41,589 bases of DNA from a bacterium. GTDB taxonomy: Bacteria > Patescibacteriota > Minisyncoccia > UBA6257 > GWB1-50-10. The stretch's first letter is position 1; each line of letters opens with the position of its first letter. The notes under the pieces were generated by a model that had not been told where the DNA came from, ran no database searches, and saw nothing but the letters and a program-made list of their open reading frames with translations. The position numbers and the translations under genes were made by a program. The stretch lies in assembly GCA_021814545.1 (NCBI GenBank), contig JAKAID010000001.1:1-41589 (forward strand). Direction: 5' to 3'. Of this stretch, positions 20,601 through 28,270 are shown one piece after another.

Positions 20601-21338
20601 AAGAAATCAAAGAAGGGCAAGGCGCACGATGTCGATGAGTATCTCGTCCCGGGCTCCATCAACATTTTGGTGAAAGAAGGCGATGAGGTGAAGAAGGGCG
20701 ACCCCCTCACCGAGGGTCCGCTCGACCTTCGCGAGCTCCTCGCGTTCCGCGGCCTTGAGGCAGTGGAGCACTACATCATTAATGAAGTGCAAAAAATTTA
20801 TGTGCCGCAGGGTTCCTCCATCAACGATAAGCACATTGAGATAATCGTGAGGCAAATGCTCTCGCGCATTACGGTCATGGAGGCGGGCGATTCCGACTAT
20901 ATGCCCGGCGATGTTGCTGAAAAGGGGCAGTTCATCATGGCGAACCGCACTATCCGCGAAAAGAAGGGTTCTATTGCGAAGGGTTTGCTGAAGGTCCTTG
21001 GTATTACCCGTGTAGCGCTCAGCTCTTCAAGCTTCCTCTCCGCCGCGTCCTTCCAGGAGACGAGCCGCGTGCTCGTGAGCGCTGCCGTCGAGGGGAAAAT
21101 CGATCCTCTGCGCGGCTTGAAGGAGAACGTCATCATCGGCAAGCTTGTTCCCGCGGGAACGGGACTTCACGGTATTGCGCAAGATCTTTTGAAGCCGTGG
21201 AAGCTTGAGGCGGTGAAGCCGGTCGAAGCATCCGATATTGCGGAGGCAAAGGAAGAAATGACGCCGAAGTCGGTCGTCGCCGAACTTCCCGCAGAAGGAA
21301 CAGGGCCGGCAAAAGAAGAAAAAGAGGGCGAAGAATAA
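17631..21338 (+). CDS. rpoC: DNA-directed RNA polymerase subunit beta'
   Basis: NADFDGDQMAVHLPL, CYCGKYK/CEKCGVE zinc site, GEPGTQLTMKTFHVGG. Confidence 0.98.
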   Translation: MDKNLDITNISVRLASPDEILNWSYGEVTKPETLNYRTQRPEKDGLFSERIFGPTKDYECYCGKYKKVRYKDVVCEKCGVEVTRAIVRRERMGHITLAAPVAHIWFLRTVPSKLGLLLDIAVSKLEKVVYYAAFIVTAVHDENRKRALETLQKEFKTLKSEKGQDLKSIEESAENLKQILMTLRPGLILTESEYFSLAERFGDVFEADRGAGALRKILEQLDLKVLVRRLKKELEEVRDENRLKRALRRLKLAQSFLDAGIRPEWMIMTILPVLPPELRPMVPLEGGRYATADLNDLYRRVINRNNRLKKLMELRSPEVIITNEKRMLQEAVDALIDNTARAGSQLLSTRRRPLRSLADMLKGKQGRFRQNLLGKRVDYSARSVIVVGPDLKLDECGLPKNMALELFRHFVINKIIERGLAFNIKQANRFIEQGSPEVWAILEEVIKNKRVLLNRAPTLHRLGIQAFKPLLTEDLAIRIPPLVCTAFNADFDGDQMAVHLPLTAEAQYEASEIMNASRNLLKPSSGDPIVSPTQDMVLGAYFLTHLVEGTKGEGKVFAHMAEAMFAYETGHIDINAKIKAPVNGVLTETSLGRLIFNSVLPADFEFVNAQLGKKELPKLVAKIVEKYGLEEAGAYINAIKDLGYAYATVSAITWSVNDMVAPPEKKAVIKEAEARVAEIESQYNDGLLTAKERRAKIIEIWDETREKVTKLIPASFKEGNPVYTIIDSGARGSWQQPAQMMGMKGLVINPQGETIELPVKSSFKEGFSVIEYFSSTHGARKGTTDTALKTATAGYLTRRLVDVAQDLIIREDDCGAEEGITLVRTEGDAYGYAFGDRLFSRVSLENIRIDRKLVVEAGEVISRDAAKAIQDSKIEKVVVRSPISCRSTTGICAKCYGLDLTKNKLVESGTAVGIIAAQSIGEPGTQLTMKTFHVGGITGVDITHGLPRVEEVFEARPPKGKAPLAKADGIVDAITEKGLARVITVKKSGPKKSKKGKAHDVDEYLVPGSINILVKEGDEVKKGDPLTEGPLDLRELLAFRGLEAVEHYIINEVQKIYVPQGSSINDKHIEIIVRQMLSRITVMEAGDSDYMPGDVAEKGQFIMANRTIREKKGSIAKGLLKVLGITRVALSSSSFLSAASFQETSRVLVSAAVEGKIDPLRGLKENVIIGKLVPAGTGLHGIAQDLLKPWKLEAVKPVEASDIAEAKEEMTPKSVVAELPAEGTGPAKEEKEGEE

Positions 21339-21339
21339 G

Positions 21340-21381
21340 TTGACGCAAGACCCCATTCTTGCTACTGTATACACACTTCAA
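21340..21381 (+). promoter_or_regulatory. Promoter of rpsF-ssb-rpsR with little or no leader
   Basis: TTGACG (21340-21345), 17 nt, TACTGT (21363-21368), ATG at 21381. Confidence 0.55.
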
Positions 21382-21809
21382 TGACCACTATGGAATTAGA
21401 AATGAGTGAACCGAAGACGCAGTACGAGCTTTCGTCGGTGACGATAAGCGAAGACGCGGCATCAGTAAAAGCGCTTCTTGCGAAACACAATGCGCAGGTA
21501 CTCAATGAGCGCCCGATGACGAAGGTCCAACTTGCGTACAAAATCGCAAAGCAGGGATACGGCTTCATGGGGACGGTCGAGTTTTTGGCCGATGCGTCCT
21601 CGGTCGCCGCACTTCGCGCCGACCTCGAGAGCGATGCTGATGTTATTCGTGCGATTGTCGTAAAAAAGGAAGAGTCTAAGAGAGACGGAGAGAGGGGCAC
21701 AAAGGAAGAGGCGAAGGGCCCGACCGGACCGCAGAAGCTTCGCAATATGCTCGGTTCCATGCTCACGAACGAGGCGCTTGAGAAGAAAATAGAGGAGATA
21801 TTACAATAA
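21381..21809 (+). CDS. rpsF: 30S ribosomal protein S6-like
   Basis: S6-like fold pattern (ERPMTKVQLAYKIAKQGYGFMGTVEF...); directly precedes ssb and rpsR. Confidence 0.85.
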   Translation: MTTMELEMSEPKTQYELSSVTISEDAASVKALLAKHNAQVLNERPMTKVQLAYKIAKQGYGFMGTVEFLADASSVAALRADLESDADVIRAIVVKKEESKRDGERGTKEEAKGPTGPQKLRNMLGSMLTNEALEKKIEEILQ

Positions 21810-21815
21810 CTCTAT

Positions 21816-22274
21816 ATGAACCTGAACAAGGTATTCCTCATCGGCCGTCTTACGAGCGATCCTCAATTGAGGAGCACTCCCGGCGGTCAATCGGTGGCCT
21901 CATTTTCCATCGCGACTAACCGGACGTGGATGAACAAGTCAGGCCAGAAGCAGGAGGAAGTTCAGTTTCACAATATCGTGGCATGGGGTAGGCTCGCAGA
22001 GATCATGAATCAGTACATGAAAAAAGGAGGCATGGTGATGGTGGAGGGCAGGCTCCAGACAAGGAACTGGCAGGACAAGCAGGGCCAGAACCGCTCGACC
22101 ACTGAGATTATTGCTGAGCAGATACAGATGGGTCCACGCGCGGCGGGCGGAAGTTTCGGAGGAGGGCAGTCTGCGCCAAGCGCCTCCAAGGAACACTTCT
22201 CGCAGGAAACGAAAGAAGAGTTGCCGGAGATTAATATCGAAGAAGAGTTGAAGTCAGAGGATATACCATTTTAA
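21816..22274 (+). CDS. ssb: Single-stranded DNA-binding protein
   Basis: [36 protein letters not shown]...; acidic tip EDIPF. Confidence 0.97.
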   Translation: MNLNKVFLIGRLTSDPQLRSTPGGQSVASFSIATNRTWMNKSGQKQEEVQFHNIVAWGRLAEIMNQYMKKGGMVMVEGRLQTRNWQDKQGQNRSTTEIIAEQIQMGPRAAGGSFGGGQSAPSASKEHFSQETKEELPEINIEEELKSEDIPF

Positions 22275-22279
22275 TTCGT

Positions 22280-22486
22280 ATGAACAAGAAACAGTGCTCG
22301 TTCTGTTCGCAGAACACCAAAGAGATCGACTATAAAAATCCCGACCTTTTGAAGAGGTATATTTCGAGCCAGGCGAAAATCGTCGACCCTCGTCATACGG
22401 GGGTATGTGCAAAACATCAGCGCCAGTTGGCGCGCGCCATTAAGCGTGCCCGCGTGATGGGCCTTTTGCCGTTCACTCGCAAATAA
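22280..22486 (+). CDS. rpsR: 30S ribosomal protein S18
   Basis: [50 protein letters not shown]. Confidence 0.96.
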   Translation: MNKKQCSFCSQNTKEIDYKNPDLLKRYISSQAKIVDPRHTGVCAKHQRQLARAIKRARVMGLLPFTRK

Positions 22487-22494
22487 TCTGCCCT

Positions 22495-23055
22495 ATGCCC
22501 GCGCTCGATCTTCCGCTTTTTCAGCTCGTGCATAGTTTCGTCGGGATTTCCTCGATCGTGGATTGGTCCGCGGTCGTAGTGGCACAATACCTACCCTATG
22601 CAGTAGCATGTTTTGTTTTATACATTATCTTGCAGGAGAAGGAGTGGAAGCGGAAAGTGTGGGCGTTCCTCGTACTCGCGTTCTCCCTTCTCGTTTCACG
22701 CGGATTCATCGTCGGCATTATCCACTATTTTTATGCCCGTCCGCGCCCTTTCCTCGCGCTCGGATTTGACCCGCTCTTTATTCATGAGAGCTCAAGCGCA
22801 TTCCCTTCGACGCATGCACTCGTGCTTACTACGCTCGCTTACGTGACCTTTATGTTCGACCGGCGTGCTGGTTGGTGGCTCTTCGGTTTCGCCCTCTTGA
22901 ATGGGCTTGCAAGAGTATACGCGGGCGTGCACTGGCCGCTTGATATCGTGGGTGGTATGGTGCTTGCGTTCGTATGCACTTGGGCTACGCTCAAACTTTT
23001 CCCCGAAGCCGCGTATCACACGAAGCATGAGGAGGCGTCTTCCTCGATTGACTAA
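22495..23055 (+). CDS. PAP2-family phosphatase (undecaprenyl-diphosphatase-like)
   Basis: ARPRP...SSAFPSTHA...RVYAGVHWPLDIVGG. Confidence 0.9.
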   Translation: MPALDLPLFQLVHSFVGISSIVDWSAVVVAQYLPYAVACFVLYIILQEKEWKRKVWAFLVLAFSLLVSRGFIVGIIHYFYARPRPFLALGFDPLFIHESSSAFPSTHALVLTTLAYVTFMFDRRAGWWLFGFALLNGLARVYAGVHWPLDIVGGMVLAFVCTWATLKLFPEAAYHTKHEEASSSID

Positions 23056-23081
23056 GCGCCCCTCTCGCCTATAGTTAATTT

Positions 23082-23354
23082 GTGGTTAATTGGGACGAAT
23101 TGCGCACATTCTTGGTAGAGCAAGGCATCACGAACGCTCGCATCGAGTTTTTCGGCGATTTTTTGCGCACCCTCTCGTTCGAAGAGCGGCAGATGATGAT
23201 GCGCATCATGGCAACCTATCCCGAAAAACTTCCATTCATGGCAGAAATTTTGGAAAAGAAACGTTCACTTGCGAAGCGGTTCGATCCGTCCCTCGCAAAG
23301 GAGGTCGCCGCGCGTGAGTTTCAGGAGCTCAAGAGGGCAGCAGAGGCGGATTAA
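23082..23354 (+). CDS. Hypothetical protein, 90 aa
   Basis: ORF with GTG start between PAP2 and the transglutaminase-like gene. Confidence 0.6.
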   Translation: MVNWDELRTFLVEQGITNARIEFFGDFLRTLSFEERQMMMRIMATYPEKLPFMAEILEKKRSLAKRFDPSLAKEVAAREFQELKRAAEAD

Positions 23355-23360
23355 TGCACT

Positions 23361-25262
23361 ATGGAATTTTTTAAGAAAAATCATGAAGAGGCTCCGTCGG
23401 AACCGCATGAGGCGATACGCGCTCCCGCGCAATTTGATGCGCTTGCGCATGAGGAGGAGGGGGTGATACGCGCAATGGCGCGCAAGGCTGGAAAGAGGCT
23501 TGCGCCGGTCGCCGCAGCACTTTCGCTTTTTGTTGGCGCATCGACTGCGTATGGCGCCGAAACGGTGGCGGCGCAAGCGGAAGAAGCGCCGACCGCAGAA
23601 ACACCCGCGCTCGTTGAGGAAGGCGTGAAGCCAAAGGAGGAGTCAAAATGGTTCGAGCGCATCTCGGTCGCGGTGAGCGCCCCCCTCGAACATCTGCCGA
23701 AATTACCAGGCAGTGATAGAGGACGATACGATCTTACCAGTGCGGAGACCCTTGCGGCAGAGACCGGATTTAAGAACGCTATTTACGCTTCGGCGAGCGC
23801 GAGCGAATATTTTACGAATCTTTCAAAAATCGATTACCTTAGCCCGCAGCAAAAGACGGATGTGTTAAAACGCATCGGGGATGTGCTTTACGAAACCTAC
23901 AACGAAGACATGGCTACGAAGAATGAGGCGGTTGCCGTTTCTGATGATGTTATGTTCAAATCGATAAAGACTCTTGTAGAAACGGGGAAGCGCATACCCT
24001 CCGGCATTTGCGGGAACATATCCGTATTCGTGGCGAAAGCGGCGCGCAGTATGGGGTTCGAGTCTTGGGTTCAGGATGTTTCCGCGAGCGGCGGAGGTGG
24101 GCACGTCATTGCCGGTCTTGTAGTTGATGGCGATAGCGGCAAAGAAATAGATTTTGTGAATGGGGGGAATCTCGTGCGGGCGGGGACGCTCAATTATCGG
24201 GATGCACTCGGCGTTTTTGAGCGAGATGAGGGGCGCGTGAATATGTTCGACTCGTTCGTCGCCAACGAGGAAAGGGTTCTCACCAAGGTGGAAAGCAAAG
24301 CGCAGTCGGTTGCTGAATCGTTCGTGGGTATTATGCCCACCCAGCGTGCCGCCGAAGAACTTTTGCGCGCCGGCGCCGTCGTAAAGAATTTCAATGGCCT
24401 TGAGGTCGGTCTTAGTCCTGAGGTGCACACCTTGAAACTCACTAAGGACCATATTGCGCTTCAATTCGCTAATTTTGAGAATGTCCGAAACGACCCCTAT
24501 CAATCATTGCGGAGCCTCAATTCGTTCAGCGGAACGCTCAATTTTCAGGGCGAGCAGTACAAGGTTGACCTTGATACCACGTTCCTCCATTTCTCGCTCG
24601 ACGGGCTTCACAACAACCGCGTCGATTTTTCTACCCTCGTGTCGCGGCTTTTTGCGGAGTATGTCGACAGCCGCACCCTCACCAAGGGAGCGTGGGGAGA
24701 ATTAAAGGCGGGTCTTGGCGCGACATTCCAAGGGGCGATGAATGTGCCGCTTGGCGAGCAAAACACATTTCTTGGTCTTAGATATCTCGGCGAGGCCGCG
24801 CTCGGCGCACAGCTTGTGTATCTTGACCCGCATCGCGTCGGTCAGTTCCATTTTGGCGCATCTGACCTTGCGCGCAGGCAAGACAGCGATGCCCAACGGC
24901 AAAAATTAACGATCGCGCGGCCCTCCACACGATTCAATGTCGGTGGAGACGTGAAGGTGGCGGACGGTCTTGTGCTCGGGTTTGATGCCACAAAGCAAAG
25001 AACGGATTGGGGGGGAGCGTTTGAGGCGGAGGTGCGTGCGAAGACAAAGTTTGGCGCGGCGGAATTCTCGTACCAAAAGGAGCATTCCGCGATGGAACGA
25101 TTCATCCCTTCGACCGAAACGCTCGGCGGGCAGCTTTCGTATACCGGTGACCCAAGGTTCGAGGTGCGCGTACTCGGCTTCAAAAAGACCGAGCAGTATA
25201 AAGACGCGACACCCCATACGGAGTATGAGGCGAAGGTGGTGGCGGTTCTGAGGTTCTATTAA
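23361..25262 (+). CDS. Secreted transglutaminase-like protein with beta-barrel-like C-terminal region
   Basis: Hydrophobic signal with ASTAYGA; Cys-His-Asp order in SGICGNISVFVAKAARSMGFESW / GGGHVIAGL / KEIDFVNGG; amphipathic beta strands to C-terminal ...VVAVLRFY. Confidence 0.75.
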   Translation: MEFFKKNHEEAPSEPHEAIRAPAQFDALAHEEEGVIRAMARKAGKRLAPVAAALSLFVGASTAYGAETVAAQAEEAPTAETPALVEEGVKPKEESKWFERISVAVSAPLEHLPKLPGSDRGRYDLTSAETLAAETGFKNAIYASASASEYFTNLSKIDYLSPQQKTDVLKRIGDVLYETYNEDMATKNEAVAVSDDVMFKSIKTLVETGKRIPSGICGNISVFVAKAARSMGFESWVQDVSASGGGGHVIAGLVVDGDSGKEIDFVNGGNLVRAGTLNYRDALGVFERDEGRVNMFDSFVANEERVLTKVESKAQSVAESFVGIMPTQRAAEELLRAGAVVKNFNGLEVGLSPEVHTLKLTKDHIALQFANFENVRNDPYQSLRSLNSFSGTLNFQGEQYKVDLDTTFLHFSLDGLHNNRVDFSTLVSRLFAEYVDSRTLTKGAWGELKAGLGATFQGAMNVPLGEQNTFLGLRYLGEAALGAQLVYLDPHRVGQFHFGASDLARRQDSDAQRQKLTIARPSTRFNVGGDVKVADGLVLGFDATKQRTDWGGAFEAEVRAKTKFGAAEFSYQKEHSAMERFIPSTETLGGQLSYTGDPRFEVRVLGFKKTEQYKDATPHTEYEAKVVAVLRFY

Positions 25263-25519
25263 AAGAACGAGATAAATACTTTGCGGAGGGCGGCTATTTC
25301 GTCCGAGTTCATTTCGTTCACGAGGTGCACTTCGAGTTCTTTGAATGCGTGCTCTATCTCGTGCGCGGCCACTTTTCCTTTCACTTTTCCGCGCATCATC
25401 TTTGTTATCACTGCTTTCTCGTGTTCGGAGAGTTTTTCCATTTTCACGAGGAACTCTCGCAACATTTTTGCGGTTTCTTTTGCGGGTTGCTTTTTGAAAA
25501 ATGATATCGGGTCGAACAT
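25259..25519 (-). CDS. Hypothetical protein, 86 aa
   Basis: MFDPISFFKKQPAKETAKMLREFLVKMEKLSEHEK...; ATG 14 nt after tRNA-Leu CCA. Confidence 0.65.
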   Translation of the reverse strand: MFDPISFFKKQPAKETAKMLREFLVKMEKLSEHEKAVITKMMRGKVKGKVAAHEIEHAFKELEVHLVNEMNSDEIAALRKVFISFF

Positions 25520-25533
25520 AACAGTTGCGGTTT

Positions 25534-25620
25534 TGGTGCCTAAGGTGGGACTCGAACCCACAAGACCGTAAGGTCATAGCATTTTGAGTGCTACGCGTAT
25601 GCCAGTTCCGCCACTTAGGC
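25534..25620 (-). tRNA. tRNA-Leu(CAA), CCA encoded
   Basis: Acceptor GCCTAAG/CTTAGGC, anticodon arm TAGCA-CTCAAAA-TGCTA, long variable arm, T-arm GTGGGTTCGAGTCCCAC. Confidence 0.95.
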
Positions 25621-25676
25621 AGTTTTTCTTTTTATGAACACATTGAGGATGCCACAGAAATACGCTACAGTAAAGC

Positions 25677-25950
25677 AGAATCCACATCAATAATTCTTCC
25701 GACCGCGATATGAACAAAATTATGCACAATCAAGGAATGACGACGATGGCGTACCTATTGCGGTACGGTGAGGAGGAGATGACGCAGATGGTGCATAATT
25801 TTGCCATATCCCTTCGGGTTGCGGCGGTTTTTTCACCCTTCTTCGTTACGCCTCCTCGGAGTAGTCTCCGACTACACCATCGTCGGCAAGCCTCGCAGGT
25901 CGAAAAAACTGCCAGCAACGCGGGCAGGAAGAATTATTGATGTGGATTCT
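25677..25950. mobile_element. MITE-like inverted-repeat element
   Basis: Perfect 24-bp inverted repeats agaatccacatcaataattcttcc (25677-25700) and ggaagaattattgatgtggattct (25927-25950). Confidence 0.6.
25715..25803. repeat. Nested 13-bp inverted repeat
   Basis: caaaattatgcac (25715-25727) / gtgcataattttg (25791-25803). Confidence 0.7.
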
Positions 25951-26868
25951 ATGACGAGGGTTATCGCCATTTGTAACCAGAAGGGGGGCGTGGGGAAGAC
26001 CACGACCGCGATGAATTTAGCGGCGTATTTGGCGATGAGCGGATATCGCACGCTTCTTATCGATTTTGACCCGCAGTTCAATGCGACCGTGGGGCTCGGT
26101 GTGCGGCATGGCGAGGACGAAACTATCTATCATGCGCTTCTTGCGGGCACCCCGCCCGAGCGCGCGATAAAGCCGACGCATCTTTCGGGGCTCCATATGG
26201 CGCCCGCGTCCGCGCATCTTGCGGGGGCGCTCATCGAGCTCGTGAACCAGCCGGGGCGCGAGTGGTATTTGCGGAACTTCGTCGACCAGGTGAGCCATTG
26301 GTATGATTTTATTCTCATTGATTTGCCGCCGAGCCTGAATCTTCTTACAGTGAACGGACTCCTTGCTGCGGGTGAGGTCATCATTCCCGTGCAATGCGAG
26401 TATTACAGTCTGGAGGGGTTGAGCCAGCTTTTACAAACCATCGACCTTATTCGCAACAACCTCGAGCACCCGCTCCAGGTCGGGGGCGCACTGCTCACCA
26501 TGTACGACAAGCGCGAGAAGCTCTCCCGCGAAGTCGCACGCGAGGTACGGCGCCGGTTTCCGCACCACGTATACGACGTAGAAATTCCCCGCTCGGTGAG
26601 CCTCGCCGAAGCGCCGAGTTTTCAAAAGCCAGTGGCGCTTCACGCTCCTTTGAGCACGGGCGCGCAAGCATATGAACGGCTTGCGCGCGAGGTGGCGGCG
26701 CAATTCAACGGCGTCGCGGTAATTGCGCAAGAAGTGCCCGGAGTGGCTTCGGACGCGCATCTTGCGGCGGAATCCGTTGTTCCTGAAGCATCTGTTCCCC
26801 ATGGAACGGTCGTGATAGAGGGCAATGACGACCTTCCTCCTCTCGTTCTTTTTTCTCGGGATGAGTGA
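25951..26868 (+). CDS. parA: ParA/Soj-family chromosome partitioning ATPase
   Basis: VIAICNQKGGVGKTTTAMNLAAYLA deviant Walker A; LIDFDPQFNAT; LIDLPPSLNLLTVNGL. Confidence 0.95.
   Translation: MTRVIAICNQKGGVGKTTTAMNLAAYLAMSGYRTLLIDFDPQFNATVGLGVRHGEDETIYHALLAGTPPERAIKPTHLSGLHMAPASAHLAGALIELVNQPGREWYLRNFVDQVSHWYDFILIDLPPSLNLLTVNGLLAAGEVIIPVQCEYYSLEGLSQLLQTIDLIRNNLEHPLQVGGALLTMYDKREKLSREVAREVRRRFPHHVYDVEIPRSVSLAEAPSFQKPVALHAPLSTGAQAYERLAREVAAQFNGVAVIAQEVPGVASDAHLAAESVVPEASVPHGTVVIEGNDDLPPLVLFSRDE
26794..26807. promoter_or_regulatory. parS-like palindrome in the 3' end of parA
   Basis: GTTCC-CCAT-GGAAC; arms match a parS variant (TGTTCCACGTGGAACA), centre differs. Confidence 0.3.
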
Positions 26869-26880
26869 CACGAGGAATTG

Positions 26881-27121
26881 TTGACACCTCCCGATTGCGA
26901 TAATACTATTTTCAGTAGTTCGCAGTGCGCATCGAGCTTGGCAAGCGGCCGCACGGGCATCCGGCCGGAACTCGTTGCTCCAGCAAGCCGGGGGAGATGA
27001 GACTTGCGGACTAACGTATACGTTTTGCTAAAGCAGAGGTAGTGGGCGGTCCTTGGTATATTGGCGCAGCGTTCAAATCTCGAGTTGTTCTTTCTTTATT
27101 TATTTACACTCGAAATTTTTT
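26881..27121 (+). ncRNA. Candidate structured ncRNA between parA and parB
   Basis: TTGACA (26881) - 17 nt - TACTAT (26904-26909), GC-rich block with self-complementary segments, then AAATCTCGAGT...ACTCGAAATTTTTT terminator-like hairpin (27075-27121). No ORF. Confidence 0.5.
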
Positions 27122-27213
27122 GAATCGCATGCGCCGCCAACGGTCCGTTCGCCCTCTGTTTTAGTTTTTACACACTTTTGCTTTTTGCGATTTCATAATA
27201 GAATTGAATTACT

Positions 27214-28266
27214 ATGTTAGGCCGTGGACTTGAATCGCTCATACCGAACAGCAGAGGCGAGAATGGCGCACCCCGGGTGCCGCCCGCGCACCAGGGGCAA
27301 CCCTCGACGTCTCATCCCCAGGCGCCCCAGCACAATCCGCACATTCCCCATGGCGTGCGGCCTGTTGAGTCGGTACGATCTTCGGCACCCATGCGCCCGC
27401 CCGAAGCTTCGATACATTTTTCGCATTTGCAGGAGCAGCCCGTCCAGCGCGAGGTTGCGCACGTGGCGAAACCAGAGCCTGAGCCGCAACATTCGGTTTT
27501 CCATATTGAGCTTGATAAGATAGCGCCCAACCCGTATCAACCGCGTCGTGAGTTCGACCAAACCGAACTTGAGGAGCTTGCGCAGTCCATTCGGGAATTC
27601 GGCGTGCTCCAGCCCATCATCGTTTCAAAAATAATCAAAGAGGCAGAATCTGGAGCCGAGGTGGAGTATCACATTATTGCCGGCGAACGCCGGTGGCGCG
27701 CTTCGAAGCTCGCGCGTCTTGAGCGCATTCCTGCAATCGTCAAAAAAGTGGACACGGGCCGCGCGAAGCTCGAGCTCGCGCTTTTGGAGAACATTCAGCG
27801 AAGCAATCTGAATCCGCTCGAAGCGGCGCGCGCGTATGCGCGGCTTCAAGATGAGTTCGGACTTACCCAGCGTGAGATCGCGACACGCATCGGCAAGAGC
27901 CGCGAAGCGGTCGCGAACGCGATGCGATTGCTGAATCTCCCTTCGCAGATCCAGGATGCACTGGCGCTTGGGAAGCTTTCTGAATCGCAGGGGCGCGCAC
28001 TTCTTTCGGTGCATGACCCCGCAGAACAGCTGCGCATGTTCGATGACCTGTTGAATAAAAAAACCACCGTGCGAGTGATGAAAGATATGGCAACCGCAAC
28101 CGCGGAGGACCCGCAGCGGAAGTATTGGGAGGGTCAGCTTGAAGAGCGAATCGGCGCGCCGGTGAAGATAAAGCGGCAGGGTGGCGGGGGTACTATCGGT
28201 ATTCAGTATTACTCGAGCGAGGAGCTTCAGGGCATCCTTCAGCGCCTTATAGGTGACGGCATGTAG
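27214..28266 (+). CDS. parB: ParB/Spo0J-family partition protein
   Basis: IAPNPYQPRREFDQTELEELAQSIREFGVLQPIIV, AGERRWRASKLA, ALLENIQRSNLNPLEAARAYARL. Confidence 0.96.
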   Translation: MLGRGLESLIPNSRGENGAPRVPPAHQGQPSTSHPQAPQHNPHIPHGVRPVESVRSSAPMRPPEASIHFSHLQEQPVQREVAHVAKPEPEPQHSVFHIELDKIAPNPYQPRREFDQTELEELAQSIREFGVLQPIIVSKIIKEAESGAEVEYHIIAGERRWRASKLARLERIPAIVKKVDTGRAKLELALLENIQRSNLNPLEAARAYARLQDEFGLTQREIATRIGKSREAVANAMRLLNLPSQIQDALALGKLSESQGRALLSVHDPAEQLRMFDDLLNKKTTVRVMKDMATATAEDPQRKYWEGQLEERIGAPVKIKRQGGGGTIGIQYYSSEELQGILQRLIGDGM

Positions 28267-28270
28267 CGCA

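Noticed and set aside
25281-25571. 96-aa plus ORF ending ...KVGLEPTRP
   Set aside because: Ending is the antisense translation of tRNA-Leu; overlaps a better minus-strand ORF.
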